64,000 nt of DNA from Clostridium pasteurianum BC1 (GCF_000389635.1 NC_021182.1:4691925-4755924), one strand, 5' to 3'. Shown: positions 16,572 through 26,385, counted from the stretch's first letter. Notes: generated by a model from the sequence alone, not told the origin. Numbers and translations are program-made.

Positions 16572-18563
16572 CTATCCTACATCTTCAGAATTATCATCAC
16601 TAAATTGACTATTATAAAGATCTGCATAGAAGCCATTTTGAGACATTAACTCATTATGATTTCCCTGTTCAATAATACTTCCATTATTCATAACAAGTAT
16701 TAAATCAGCATCACGTATTGTAGACAATCTATGGGCAATAACAAAACTAGTCCTTCCCTTCATAAGGTTTTCCATTGCTTTTTGTATGAATACTTCTGTT
16801 CTCGTATCAACACTACTTGTAGCTTCATCAAGAATAAGAATTCTTGGATTGGCAAGTATAGCTCTTGCTATAGTCAGTAGCTGCTTCTGACCTTGAGAAA
16901 TATTTGATGCTTCTTCATTAAGTATCGTATCGTAACCCTCTGGAAGAGTTCTTATAAAATGATCTGCATGCGCTGCTTTTGCTGCTTTAACAATCTCTTC
17001 CTCTGTACAGCCTTCTCTTCCATAGGCGATGTTATCTCTTATAGTTCCATTAAATAACCAAGTATCTTGAAGTACCATTCCAAACATTCCACGTAAAGCT
17101 TCTCTGGTCATATCCCTAGTATCCACACTATCAATAGTAATTTTTCCAGCATTTATTTCATAAAAACGCATAAGTAAATTTACAAGAGTAGTTTTTCCAG
17201 CACCAGTTGGCCCTACTATAGCTATGTTCTGTCCTGGCTTTGCCAAAACATTCATATCTTTTATAAGAGTTACTCCCTCTTTGTAACCAAAATCAACATG
17301 TTCAAATTTAACTTCACCTTTAGGTAATTCTATAACCTTAGGTTCTACTACCTCAGCAGTTTCTTCTATTTCATCTAAAAGTTCAAATACACGCTCAGCT
17401 GACGCAATTGTTGATTGAACAATATTTACTATATTGGCAGTCTGAACTATTGGCATGGTAAACTGTCTTGTATATTGAATGAAGGCCTGAATATCTCCAA
17501 TTTTTATTTTCCCTTTAGCTACATAAATACCTCCTACAACAGAAACTACTACATAGCCTACGTTGTTAATAAAATTCATTATAGGCATTACTACACCAGA
17601 TATAAATTGTGCTTTCCAACCCACATCATAAAGTCTAACATTTATTTTATCAAACTCTTTTATGGCTTCATTTTCCCTACCAAAAGCTTTAACAATTTTG
17701 TGACCAGTATACATTTCCTCCACATGACCGTTTAATTCACCAATCTCCTTTTGCTGTGCTGCAAAATATTGCTGTGACTTTTTTGCAAGTCCCGCAGTAG
17801 CGAATCCGCATAGTGGTAAAGTTACGATTGCTACAAGGGTTAATATAGGACTAATAGTAAGCATCATTATTACGGTACCTATAATTGCAACAACTGATGT
17901 AATAAGCTGAGTTAAGCTTTGCTGAAGGGTTGTAGATATGTTATCCATATCATTTGTAACACGACTTAATATTTCTCCATTAGTACGTGAATCATAGAAT
18001 TTAATAGGCAATTTATTGAGTTTATCACTTAAGTCCTGACGCATATTATAGACAACATCTTGTCCTATACCTGCCATAATATATTGTTGTACAAAAGAAA
18101 ATAAAGAACTTATCACATATAATACAATTAATAACAATACAATATTTCTAATATAGGTAAAGTCTATCTTTCCACCGGTTTCGCTGATAACTTTAGTTAT
18201 TCCTGCTTTAACACCGGCTAAACCCTTCATAACCTCAGGCGTAGCGGTAAGCTTGTTTCCAGCTAATTTTTCCAGTGCTGTTTGCTGAGTCATTAGCTTA
18301 GCTAAGGCAAGCTTTCCATAAATACCTTCAAATAATTTTGTAGTTGCATTTCCCATAATCTTAGGACTTACTATATTAAAAATAGTGCTTAAGATAGCGA
18401 ATACAAAGACAATTATAAATTTAACAGAATAGGGTTTAAAATATATCAGAAGTCTTTTTAATGTTCCTTTAACGTCTTTTGCCTTTTGAACGGGAGCTCC
18501 GAAGCCCGCCATAGGACCTCCTTTTTGAGTTCCATCATCATGCTTTTTCTTTTCTTCACTCAT
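16572..18563 (-). CDS. Heterodimeric ABC exporter subunit with canonical Walker B
   Basis: A 663-residue fused exporter half (membrane domain about 40-400 with six helices, ATPase domain about 410-650). It has Walker A GPTGAGKTT, Walker B ILILDEATSSVD with catalytic Glu, and the H-loop in VIAHRLS. The signature is ISQGQ rather than LSGGQ, which is typical of one partner of heterodimeric exporters (LmrCD, TM287/288, YfiBC). The membrane domain has an extra loop near residues 80-135 (MTQQTALEKLAGNKL). Its ATG overlaps the end of the partner gene by 4 nt. It probably exports drugs or lipidic compounds; the linked MarR regulator supports a stress or drug response. Confidence 0.93.
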   Translation of the reverse strand: MSEEKKKHDDGTQKGGPMAGFGAPVQKAKDVKGTLKRLLIYFKPYSVKFIIVFVFAILSTIFNIVSPKIMGNATTKLFEGIYGKLALAKLMTQQTALEKLAGNKLTATPEVMKGLAGVKAGITKVISETGGKIDFTYIRNIVLLLIVLYVISSLFSFVQQYIMAGIGQDVVYNMRQDLSDKLNKLPIKFYDSRTNGEILSRVTNDMDNISTTLQQSLTQLITSVVAIIGTVIMMLTISPILTLVAIVTLPLCGFATAGLAKKSQQYFAAQQKEIGELNGHVEEMYTGHKIVKAFGRENEAIKEFDKINVRLYDVGWKAQFISGVVMPIMNFINNVGYVVVSVVGGIYVAKGKIKIGDIQAFIQYTRQFTMPIVQTANIVNIVQSTIASAERVFELLDEIEETAEVVEPKVIELPKGEVKFEHVDFGYKEGVTLIKDMNVLAKPGQNIAIVGPTGAGKTTLVNLLMRFYEINAGKITIDSVDTRDMTREALRGMFGMVLQDTWLFNGTIRDNIAYGREGCTEEEIVKAAKAAHADHFIRTLPEGYDTILNEEASNISQGQKQLLTIARAILANPRILILDEATSSVDTRTEVFIQKAMENLMKGRTSFVIAHRLSTIRDADLILVMNNGSIIEQGNHNELMSQNGFYADLYNSQFSDDNSEDVG

Positions 18564-20287
18564 GCCAATTCCTCCTCTGACAACTGTGAGTACACAATTT
18601 CACGATATACATCACAGGTATTTAAAAGTTCTTTATGATTGCCAATGGCCTCAATTTTACCTTCATCTAAAACTATAATTCTATCAGCATCCATTACTGT
18701 ACTAACTCTTTGGGCTACAATAAGAACTGTAGATTCTTTGGTTTCACTTTTAAGTGCTGCTCTAAGTTTTGCATCTGTCTTGAAGTCCAAAGCTGAAAAG
18801 CTGTCGTCAAAAACATATATTTCTGGTCTTCTAACTAATGCACGTGCAATGGAAAGACGCTGTTTCTGACCTCCGGAGACATTGTTACCTCCTTGCGCTA
18901 TAACAGACTCAAAGCCTTCCTTCATGTTTGATATAAATTCAGAGGCCTGAGCAACTTCCGCTGCTTTTTCAATTTCTTCTAAGCTTGCATCAGCTTTACC
19001 ATATCTTATATTATCATTTATAGTCCCAGTAAATAACACAGCTTTTTGTGGAACAAAACCAATCTTAGTTCTTAGAATTTTCTGGGACATTTCACGTACA
19101 TCTAAACCATCTATTATTACACTTCCAGCAGTTACATCATAAAAACGAGGTATTAAATTTATTAATGTGGATTTTCCAGAACCCGTTCCCCCTATAATAG
19201 CTGTTATCTCTCCTGGTTTTGCACTGAAGGATATATTATTTATAGCCGGCTGTTCAGCTCCAGGATAACTGAAGGTTACATCCCTGAATTCAACATATCC
19301 CCTCTTGCCTTCAGCACTTTTAACCTCTTTTGCATCTACAATTTCAGGATCCATTTTAAGTACTTCATCTATTCTTATAGCTGAAGCTTCTGCACGTGGA
19401 ATCATAACAAACATAATTGCCATCATGAGAAATGAAAACATAATTTGCATAGCATATTGTATAAATGCCATCATATCTCCAACCTGCATGTGCCCGCTGT
19501 CAATTCTAAGTCCTCCAAACCACACAACTGCAAGTTGAGTAGCACTGAGTGTAAACATCATAATTGGCATCATTCCTGCCATAATTCTATTAACTGTAAG
19601 TCCTGTATCTCTAATATCTAAATTTGCTTCCTTAAATTTTTTCTTTTCGCTATTGATTCTGTTAAAAGCACGAATTACCCTTATGCCAGTTAATCCTTCA
19701 CGGGTAACAAGGTTTAATTTATCAAGCTTTTTCTGCATAATTCTAAAATATGGCAGCCCTTTTAGTAGGAATATCCCTATGGCAATCAATAAAAATGGCA
19801 ATGCCACTGCAAAAATGATTGAAAGTTTAGCATCCTTATGAACTGCCATAATAATTCCACCTATACACATAAGTGGTGCACTAATCATCATACGCATTAT
19901 CATTACTAATACTTGTTGAACCTGAATAATATCATTTGTAGTTCTTGTTATCATTGAGGCTGTTCCAACCTTATCGAACTCATGCAGTGAAAATCTCTCT
20001 GCTTTTTTAAAGAGAATATCTCTTAGATTTCTACCAAGTGCTACTGCAACCTTTGATCCTATAAAATTTGCTATTACAACGCAGACAGCATCCCCTAATG
20101 CTACAAGAATCATAATTTTACCTATATTCATTATATAATTTGTATCATTTTTAACTATTCCGTTATTAACGATATCTGACATCAATGTTGGTAAGTATAA
20201 TTCCGCTAAGGCTTGAATAAAAAATAATGCTATTACAACAACTAATGATATAGCAAAGGGTTTTAGATATTTTAATAATTTCAGCAT
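18560..20287 (-). CDS. Heterodimeric ABC exporter subunit with degenerate Walker B
   Basis: A 575-residue exporter half with six membrane helices and an ATPase domain. It has Walker A GGTGSGKST and intact signature VSGGQKQR, but Walker B reads VFDDSFSALD, with Asp in place of the catalytic Glu. With the ISQGQ signature of the partner this forms the non-hydrolytic composite site, while this protein's VSGGQ completes the active site of the other subunit. The asymmetric pair therefore looks functional, not decayed. It lies between marR and the partner subunit; GGAGATGACAATAT precedes the ATG. Confidence 0.93.
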   Translation of the reverse strand: MLKLLKYLKPFAISLVVVIALFFIQALAELYLPTLMSDIVNNGIVKNDTNYIMNIGKIMILVALGDAVCVVIANFIGSKVAVALGRNLRDILFKKAERFSLHEFDKVGTASMITRTTNDIIQVQQVLVMIMRMMISAPLMCIGGIIMAVHKDAKLSIIFAVALPFLLIAIGIFLLKGLPYFRIMQKKLDKLNLVTREGLTGIRVIRAFNRINSEKKKFKEANLDIRDTGLTVNRIMAGMMPIMMFTLSATQLAVVWFGGLRIDSGHMQVGDMMAFIQYAMQIMFSFLMMAIMFVMIPRAEASAIRIDEVLKMDPEIVDAKEVKSAEGKRGYVEFRDVTFSYPGAEQPAINNISFSAKPGEITAIIGGTGSGKSTLINLIPRFYDVTAGSVIIDGLDVREMSQKILRTKIGFVPQKAVLFTGTINDNIRYGKADASLEEIEKAAEVAQASEFISNMKEGFESVIAQGGNNVSGGQKQRLSIARALVRRPEIYVFDDSFSALDFKTDAKLRAALKSETKESTVLIVAQRVSTVMDADRIIVLDEGKIEAIGNHKELLNTCDVYREIVYSQLSEEELA

Positions 20288-20308
20288 ATATTGTCATCTC
20301 CATTCTTT

Positions 20309-20764
20309 TTATAAATTATTTTCATTATTCATAAAATAATTAAATGTCTTTGATAAAAGATCGGCTAATTGCTCACTCTGCCCCGGTCCCAAATACTCCA
20401 CCAATCCATTAATTGAAGCTTCAAATTCTTCTGATGCTTTTTTTAAAACCTCCTCTCCTTTTTCTGTAACTTTAATTCTAACAGCACGCCTGTCTTCTTT
20501 ATCTACGGCACGTTCTACAAAGCCTCGTCTTTCAAGACTATTGACTTGCTGAGTAATTGTAGGTGATGCTACATTTAAAATATTACTTAACTCCGAGGTC
20601 TTAATTCCCAATTTATGTGTCTCTACATAGCTTTTTATAGAAGACAATACTATAATTTCACTATGAGTTAAGCTGCAAATTGGACTCTTATGCTTATGCA
20701 ATCTTCTAAATTCAATCAAACCTTTCATAATTTTTTGTGCAATCAATTCTTTATTTTCTTCCAC
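20309..20764 (-). CDS. MarR-family regulator of the exporter operon
   Basis: A 151-residue winged-helix repressor. The recognition region is ILNVASPTITQQVNSLERRGFVERAVDKEDRRAVRIKVTEKG, the MarR wing with the DxRxxRV motif. The start is GTG with AGAGGTG 7 nt upstream. It is the first gene of the operon with both exporter subunits (22 nt to the next). The promoter region at 20817-20868 holds two dyads overlapping the -10 and -35 boxes, so autorepression relieved by a ligand is likely. Confidence 0.92.
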   Translation of the reverse strand: MEENKELIAQKIMKGLIEFRRLHKHKSPICSLTHSEIIVLSSIKSYVETHKLGIKTSELSNILNVASPTITQQVNSLERRGFVERAVDKEDRRAVRIKVTEKGEEVLKKASEEFEASINGLVEYLGPGQSEQLADLLSKTFNYFMNNENNL

Positions 20765-20816
20765 ATTTTTACACCTCTATAATAATTAGATAAGTTAATA
20801 ATCAATAATTTGAATT

Positions 20817-20868
20817 ATTAGCCTACCTAATTATATTTTTTTAATTAGTCTATGTCAATAGATTAATT
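20817..20868 (-). promoter_or_regulatory. marR promoter with overlapping operator dyads
   Basis: On the minus strand, TTGACA (20853-20858), a 17-nt spacer and TATAAT (20830-20835) form a consensus sigma-A promoter. An 11-bp dyad AATTAGTCTAT / ATAGATTAATT (20843-20868, one mismatch) covers the -35, and ATTAGcctacCTAAT (20817-20831) covers the -10. Confidence 0.8.
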
Positions 20869-20876
20869 TTAAAAAC

Positions 20877-21074
20877 CTATATAACTATTTTTACCATATA
20901 ACCTTCCTGTGTCTTTATATCAATAAGCTTTAATCCCTTATTGTATTTTAGATACTTTAAACTGGCTCCAAGTTTGTCAAAGTCAATACAGTTAATATAT
21001 TCCCTTTCTCTCTTAGGAATATGCTTTTCTGATAAATGTACCAAAAAAAGAACATCTATAGATGTAATATACAT
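20877..21074 (-). CDS. Small hypothetical protein after the helicase gene
   Basis: A 65-residue frame, MYITSIDVLFLVHLSEKHIPKR at its start, with protein-like composition and no recognised domain. The open frame continues upstream of its ATG into the 3' end of the helicase gene in another frame (FEKDIENLRNVHRLY), so either a start further upstream is missing or the gene is a remnant. The ribosome binding site is weak (AAGGA too far upstream). It lies 29 nt after the helicase stop on the same strand. Confidence 0.4.
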   Translation of the reverse strand: MYITSIDVLFLVHLSEKHIPKREREYINCIDFDKLGASLKYLKYNKGLKLIDIKTQEGYMVKIVI

Positions 21075-21103
21075 ATACAGCCTATGTACGTTCCTTAAAT
21101 TTT

Positions 21104-22861
21104 CTATATCTTTCTCAAAATATTATTTATATCTTCACTAACCTTAATCCTATTTTCATAAACCCACTCTTGATCAAATTCTAAGCTAAAAGCTTTAGAA
21201 AAAGAATAATAAAGATTTATCTTCCGATAGAATATCTCCAAATCATATAATTCCTTTAAATTACAACCTGGTTTCGATACAGTATCTTTTTTAGCTACAA
21301 ACAATTCATCTATATAGAACAAAAATGCATTAAGCATATCCTCATTTGATACATCAAATGGAATTTTCAAAAGCCTCCACTGAATTTTATCTTCTAATTT
21401 ATAATTTTTAATACTATCAAGTACTGCTAAATACTCATTTATATCCATTTTTCTGTAGTAGGATAATTTTTCTTCTTTTGTACTCCACAGAGCTAGCTTT
21501 TCTCTTAAAGAAAGTTCTTTTATCTTTAGAATTTCTTCACTTGGCCCTACAACAGCCTGTTCTATTATTTTATCTTCTATATCAAGATTTTCCTTTATAA
21601 AATCCTGAACCTTATTATAGGTTGCTACATATCCAATGTCATATATACCTTTTCTCCCTGCTCTCCCTGCTATTTGCTTCACCTCTTGAGATTTTAAATA
21701 CCGTACTTCATTTCCATCAAATTTTTTAATATCCATAAAAACTATTCTCTTTATAGGCAGATTTACTCCCATACCTATGGCATCTGTAGTTATCAAAATC
21801 TTTGTTTCCTTATTTATAAATTCCTCATACTGCTTTTTTCTTACCTCTGGTGGTAAATCTCCATAGATAATACTTGCCTTTATACCTATATTTGAATAGT
21901 AATAAGCTAAATTTAATACCATTTTCTTTGAAAATGCTACCAAAGCATCTCCATCTTTTGCATCTCTGTAGGCAAAAGTTTTATAATCTATCTTAAGCGG
22001 TATATCTCTTGTATATTGCTTAAATATATATTGATCATTACAGTCTTCTATTATATCTAAAAGCAAAGTTCTCGCATTATATGCTCCACAAACATGGATT
22101 TCATTACATTGAAGTGCTAATATAGCTCTTGTCCATGCAGCTCCCCTTTGATCGTCATCTATCATCTGAACTTCGTCAATAACCGCCACATCATAGACTT
22201 CTTTTATATCCAACTTTTCTATGGTACAGCATATATGGTTAGCACCTTCAACTATTATTTCCTCTTCACCTGTTATAAGGCTGCATTTTACTCCTTCTTT
22301 ATTTAGCCTTTCATAATTTTCAAGTGCCAGTATTCTAAGCGGAGATAAATATATACCCTTATTACATTGTTTCAGCTTAAGCATAGCATTGTAAGTTTTA
22401 CCTGTATTAGTTTCTCCTAGGTGAAGATAAAATTTTCTCTTTAATCTTCTGGCATCCCTGTATTCATCCTTTGGATTTAATGGAAACACTCTATTAAATT
22501 CTTCAGATATAATTTCTGGAATATGCTTTGTTATAAGTACACTTATAATTCCAGATTGAAGATAACCTTCATAGTCCTCCTCCAATACATCTTCAAAACG
22601 AAATCTAGTGTCATTCTTATTGTTATAGGCTTCAATAAGCTTTCTTGATATATATTCTAAAAGCTCTAAATAATCTCCATAGACCAGATCATAATCTTTT
22701 AAATTTTCTTTTTCAAATTCTCTTAACAGTTTAAGCTTTTTTCTTATTGAGGCTTCATGTTCCCAAAGTCCATTTGACTTTGTATGTTTCACCACATTTT
22801 TTGTCTGGGCAAATTGATTCTTTATCTTTCTGAAATTTCTTTCAATTGCTCCTATTTTCAT
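21104..22861 (-). CDS. SUV3-like DEAD/DExH-box RNA helicase
   Basis: A 585-residue helicase. Motif I GETNTGKT at about 149-156 and motif II DEVQM (SUV3 has GxTNSGKT and DEIQM) are followed by ITTDAIGMGVNLP (motif V) and QIAGRAGRKG (motif VI). The N-terminal 140 residues are helical and unlike other DEAD helicases. Eukaryotic SUV3 unwinds RNA with mitochondrial exonucleases; bacterial versions are sporadic and poorly studied. The start at MKIGAIE follows GGGAGGTG at proper spacing; five upstream codons are excluded. It stands alone apart from the small frame downstream. The helicase assignment is firm; its RNA substrate is unknown. Confidence 0.88.
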   Translation of the reverse strand: MKIGAIERNFRKIKNQFAQTKNVVKHTKSNGLWEHEASIRKKLKLLREFEKENLKDYDLVYGDYLELLEYISRKLIEAYNNKNDTRFRFEDVLEEDYEGYLQSGIISVLITKHIPEIISEEFNRVFPLNPKDEYRDARRLKRKFYLHLGETNTGKTYNAMLKLKQCNKGIYLSPLRILALENYERLNKEGVKCSLITGEEEIIVEGANHICCTIEKLDIKEVYDVAVIDEVQMIDDDQRGAAWTRAILALQCNEIHVCGAYNARTLLLDIIEDCNDQYIFKQYTRDIPLKIDYKTFAYRDAKDGDALVAFSKKMVLNLAYYYSNIGIKASIIYGDLPPEVRKKQYEEFINKETKILITTDAIGMGVNLPIKRIVFMDIKKFDGNEVRYLKSQEVKQIAGRAGRKGIYDIGYVATYNKVQDFIKENLDIEDKIIEQAVVGPSEEILKIKELSLREKLALWSTKEEKLSYYRKMDINEYLAVLDSIKNYKLEDKIQWRLLKIPFDVSNEDMLNAFLFYIDELFVAKKDTVSKPGCNLKELYDLEIFYRKINLYYSFSKAFSLEFDQEWVYENRIKVSEDINNILRKI

Positions 22862-22994
22862 ATGAGCACCTCCCAAATAAACTTCTATGTACTTACAAAC
22901 TTTAGATAACTATATTCTACCATAGCATAATAAAAACTATGCTACAATTTAAATCTAATCCATTAATTAAATAGCTATTATTATACATATTAAA

Positions 22995-23043
22995 AAATAA
23001 GGTTTAGTATTGAAAATCTTATTTTCAATACTAAACCTTATTT
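22995..23043 (-). terminator. Terminator of the opuC operon
   Basis: Perfect 23-bp arms (AAATAAGGTTTAGTATTG...) with a 3-nt loop, ending in a U-rich tract on the minus strand, 40 nt after the permease/binding-protein gene. Confidence 0.85.
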
Positions 23044-23084
23044 CTCAACTTCAATCTCTCGGGTAATTTAGTTAAAAACTAATA

Positions 23085-24671
23085 CTACTTAATTAAATCT
23101 CTACTTCTTAGAAAATCCTCTGCCACTATCTTTGGATCCTCTCCACTATCTACTCTATAATTGAGATTACGCATGTCTTCATCCGTAATCCTTCCTTCAA
23201 GTTTTTCTAACACGGGTTTTATTTTAGGATATTTTTCTAATGTATCTTCTCTTATTAAAGTAGCAGCATAATATGGTGGAAAGAAATTTTTATCATCCTT
23301 TAATGTTTTGAGGTCAAATTTTTTTAATAATCCATCTGTAGAAAAAGCATCTGTAACTTGAGTTTCATTCTTTTCTAAAGCGGAATATCTAAGTCCACCA
23401 TCCAGTCCTTTAACCGTCTTAAAATTCAAACCACTATATTGCTTTTGTAGTCCTGGGTAACCATCAGGTCTATTTGTAAATTCCATGGTTGAACCTAAAT
23501 TAAGTTCATCGCTGACCTTTGCTAAATCTGATATTGAATTTAAATTATATTTATTTGCTACAGCCTTATTCATAGCCAATACATACGTATTATTAAATCC
23601 TAAGGGCTTCATCCATTCCATTTGATAATTCTTATGAAAATAGTCTTTTACAGTATCATATACTTTATTTTCATCACTTACTGAATTCTGCTTCATTATA
23701 TTTACAAGGCCTGTACCAGTATATTCAACATATAAGTCCACATCTCCGGCCTTCATGGCATCAAACACTACACTAGTACCACCTAAATTTAATTTTCTAT
23801 CAACTTTGTAATCAGTATTATCTTCTATAAGCGAAGCAATCATATTTCCCATTACTAATTGTTCATTAAAGTTTTTGGAGCCTATAACTATAGTGTTTTT
23901 ATTCCTAGTATAGCTAAATACAACTCCACCTATTATGCATATAAGTACTACCAAAGAAACTGCCAACTTGTATTTTTTTATAGCATTTATAAATTTTGAT
24001 TTTTTTCTCTTACCTCTTCCATTGGCAACTTTTATTCCTTCTGGAACCACTACATTTTCAATTTTACCGATGACAAAATCCAATACAATGGCAAGAATAC
24101 AAGCTGGAATAGCTCCCCCTAAAATCATATTGTTATTTATAGTTTGTACACCAGAGAACACTAGGTACCCTAGTCCTCCTGCTCCAATAAAGGCTGCTAT
24201 AGTCATAAGTCCCACTGCCGTAACTGCAGATATCCTAATTCCAGACATTATAATTGGCATAGCTAATGGAAATCTGACCTTTAATAATATTTGATTATTG
24301 GTAAGCCCTATACCCTCTGCCGCCTCAATAGTAGATTGCTCAATATTAGTTAGACCTGTAAAAGTATTTTTTACAATTGGCAATAGTGAATATAAAACTA
24401 CCATTGCTATGGCAGGTTTACTTCCTATACCCAGTACAGGTATTAAAAAGCCCAATAAAGCTAAACTGGGAATAGACTGAATTATATTTGCCAGTCCTAT
24501 AATAGGAGTAGAAAGCTTTTTAACTCTAACTATCAGTATTCCCAAGGGTATTCCAATTAGTATGGAAATTACAACTGAAAATAATGTAAGCTCAATATGT
24601 TGAATGAACAAATCATATATTTGCAATTTTCTGTCTATTATAAAATGAAAAAAAGTATTTAATCCTTGCAC
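23085..24671 (-). CDS. Glycine betaine/carnitine/choline ABC permease fused to its binding protein (OpuCB-OpuCC type)
   Basis: A 528-residue fusion. Residues about 1-215 are an ABC permease with five or six helices and an EAA loop (TIEAAEGIGLTNNQILLKVRFPLAMP). After one further helix (about 232-252), residues 255-528 form a type-2 binding domain for quaternary ammonium compounds (IVIGSKNFNEQLVMGNMIASLIEDNT; DVDLYVEYTGTG). The start is GTG, sharing one base with the ATPase stop (TAGTG), with AAGGAGG upstream, so translation is coupled. It imports osmoprotectants under salt stress. Such permease-binding protein fusions are common in Firmicutes OpuC/BilE-like systems. Confidence 0.93.
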   Translation of the reverse strand: MQGLNTFFHFIIDRKLQIYDLFIQHIELTLFSVVISILIGIPLGILIVRVKKLSTPIIGLANIIQSIPSLALLGFLIPVLGIGSKPAIAMVVLYSLLPIVKNTFTGLTNIEQSTIEAAEGIGLTNNQILLKVRFPLAMPIIMSGIRISAVTAVGLMTIAAFIGAGGLGYLVFSGVQTINNNMILGGAIPACILAIVLDFVIGKIENVVVPEGIKVANGRGKRKKSKFINAIKKYKLAVSLVVLICIIGGVVFSYTRNKNTIVIGSKNFNEQLVMGNMIASLIEDNTDYKVDRKLNLGGTSVVFDAMKAGDVDLYVEYTGTGLVNIMKQNSVSDENKVYDTVKDYFHKNYQMEWMKPLGFNNTYVLAMNKAVANKYNLNSISDLAKVSDELNLGSTMEFTNRPDGYPGLQKQYSGLNFKTVKGLDGGLRYSALEKNETQVTDAFSTDGLLKKFDLKTLKDDKNFFPPYYAATLIREDTLEKYPKIKPVLEKLEGRITDEDMRNLNYRVDSGEDPKIVAEDFLRSRDLIK

Positions 24672-25798
24672 TATTCTTGTACCTCCTTATTAATCAGCTG
24701 ATCACTTAGTATGGATAGCAAACTGCTTTTAGTAACAAGTCCTACTAATTTAGAATCCTTATCTACAGCTGGCACATAACCTATATGTTCTTTTTCTATA
24801 ATCTCTAATACGTTTAATATAGAATCTTCATAATTCACTGTTATTACTTGTCTTTCCATTATATCTTTCAATTTTTTATTTTTATCCATACTGGTTCTAA
24901 TCTCTTTCAGTGTTATAATCCCATTTAAGGTATTATCTCTATTTACAACAAGTAGGCTGTCTACATGATTATATTTCATTATTTCTATAGCCTGTATTAC
25001 TGTTCTCTCTGCACTAGACTTTACTGGATTTTCTATCATAATATCCTTCACCTTTATAAGCTCTGGTTGACTCCATATTCTATTAACTCCAATAAAGTTT
25101 TTTACAAAATCATTAGCAGGCTTTCTTAATATATTTTCAGGAGTATCAAATTGAACTACCCTTCCATCTTCCATAATACAAATTTTATCCGCTAATTTTA
25201 ATGCTTCGTCCATATCGTGAGTTACAAATACTATTGTCTTCTTAATATTCTGTTGTATATTGAATACCTCATCTTGAAGCTGGGCCCTGGTTATGGGATC
25301 TAAAGCACTGAAAGGTTCATCCATGAGTATTATCTCAGGATCCATAGCAAAAGCTCTTGCAATCCCCACCCTCTGTTGCTGTCCACCACTGAGTTCACTA
25401 GGGTATTTATCTATATAATCTTCTGCTTTCATATCTACTAATTCAAATAATTCCTTTGTTCTGTTAGCTATTTGCTGTTCTGGCAGCTTTTCTATAGAAG
25501 GTATTAATTCTATATTTTCTTTTACAGTTAAATGAGGAAGAAGTCCCGTTTGTTGTATTACATAACCCATGGTTCTTCTAAGTTTAATAGTATCTTCTCC
25601 TTCAATTTTTTTACCGTCAACTAAAATTTCACCTGAAGTTGGTTTTATAAGTTTATTTATCATTTTTAAAGTTGTGGTTTTACCACAGCCACTAGGTCCA
25701 ATGAAAGTTACCAATTCCCCCTGCTCTATTTTTATATTTATATCATTAAGTATGGTTTTACCGTTTATAACTTTACCAACATTTTTAAATTCTATCAT
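24671..25798 (-). CDS. Osmoprotectant ABC importer ATPase with tandem CBS domains (OpuCA type)
   Basis: A 375-residue ATPase: Walker A GPSGCGKTT, signature LSGGQQQR, Walker B IILMDEPFSALD, and the H-loop in FVTHDMDEA, then a pair of CBS domains (about 255-365: KDIMIENPVKSSAERTVIQAIEIMKYNHVDSLLVV and GYVPAVDKDSKLVGLVTKSSLLSIL). In Listeria and Staphylococcus the OpuCA CBS pair binds c-di-AMP and inhibits uptake. The start MIEFKN follows GGAGG; an upstream frame is rejected. It leads the two-gene operon, whose promoter carries a BusR-like operator. Confidence 0.93.
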   Translation of the reverse strand: MIEFKNVGKVINGKTILNDINIKIEQGELVTFIGPSGCGKTTTLKMINKLIKPTSGEILVDGKKIEGEDTIKLRRTMGYVIQQTGLLPHLTVKENIELIPSIEKLPEQQIANRTKELFELVDMKAEDYIDKYPSELSGGQQQRVGIARAFAMDPEIILMDEPFSALDPITRAQLQDEVFNIQQNIKKTIVFVTHDMDEALKLADKICIMEDGRVVQFDTPENILRKPANDFVKNFIGVNRIWSQPELIKVKDIMIENPVKSSAERTVIQAIEIMKYNHVDSLLVVNRDNTLNGIITLKEIRTSMDKNKKLKDIMERQVITVNYEDSILNVLEIIEKEHIGYVPAVDKDSKLVGLVTKSSLLSILSDQLINKEVQE

Positions 25799-25820
25799 AA
25801 TATTCCTCCATTCTTCAAAA

Positions 25821-25861
25821 AGTAACAACTCAAGCATATCATAGAGTTGTTACTATGTAAA
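25821..25861 (-). promoter_or_regulatory. opuC promoter with BusR-type bipartite operator
   Basis: On the minus strand TTTACA (25856-25861), a 17-nt spacer and TATGCT (25833-25838) make a plausible promoter. AGTAAC-N22-GTTACT (outer limits 25821-25854, with inner symmetry extending each arm to 11 bp) covers the spacer and -10. Streptococcal BusR recognises a bipartite motif separated by 22 bp, and a BusR-like gene lies at 26784-27422. Most of the dyad precedes or spans the expected transcript start, so it reads better as a DNA operator than as an RNA terminator. Confidence 0.7.
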
Positions 25862-25931
25862 GAATATTAAATTTCTCTTTACTATAAATCCCTTCTCATT
25901 AGATTTAGATACTATACTAGAGGGTTATAAT

Positions 25932-26385
25932 TTGGATATTTGCCTAAAGGATATTTCCATGAACTTTAACAACACCACAGCTGTTGATAATAATAATCCT
26001 ACAATTAAATCTGGTGAATTGGTTTCTTTGCTTGGAGAAAGCAGCTGTGGAAAATCCACAACACTATTTATACTAGCTGGACTATATACTCCTACAAAGG
26101 GAGATATTCTCTTTGGAAAGGAATCTGTACTCAATAAAGAACCCTAAAGTACTTCTTCTGGATTAACCACTTTCTAATCTGGATGCAAGATTGCGTATAG
26201 AGATGCAAGAAGAAATAGGGGAAATACAGAGAAAAACAGGAGTTACTACAGTATCTGTAACGCATGATCAAGAAGAAACTATGAGTATATCAGATAACAT
26301 TATAGTAATGAATTCAGGTAAAATACAGCAGTATTCTTCAGGCGTTTTTGTAATATATCATTTGTTTAAATCCTTCGAGATGAGC
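25932..26385 (+). pseudogene. Decayed ABC importer ATPase
   Basis: The first part reads as the N-terminus of a PotA/MalK-like ATPase with a Walker A variant (GESSCGKST), then stops after NKEP. In another frame the protein resumes at PKVLLLD, where the catalytic Glu codon after VLLLD is a TAA stop, then PLSNLDARLRIEMQEEIGE and VTHDQEETMS follow. About 75 residues including the Q-loop and signature are missing. The C-terminus runs into family-1 repeat copy C. It lies divergent from opuCA. It cannot be functional. Confidence 0.85.

Noticed and set aside
25821-25854. Reading the opuC dyad as an RNA terminator in the leader
   Set aside because: The likely -10 box lies in its loop, so the left half would not be transcribed. 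The 22-bp spacing of AGTAAC and GTTACT fits an operator better.
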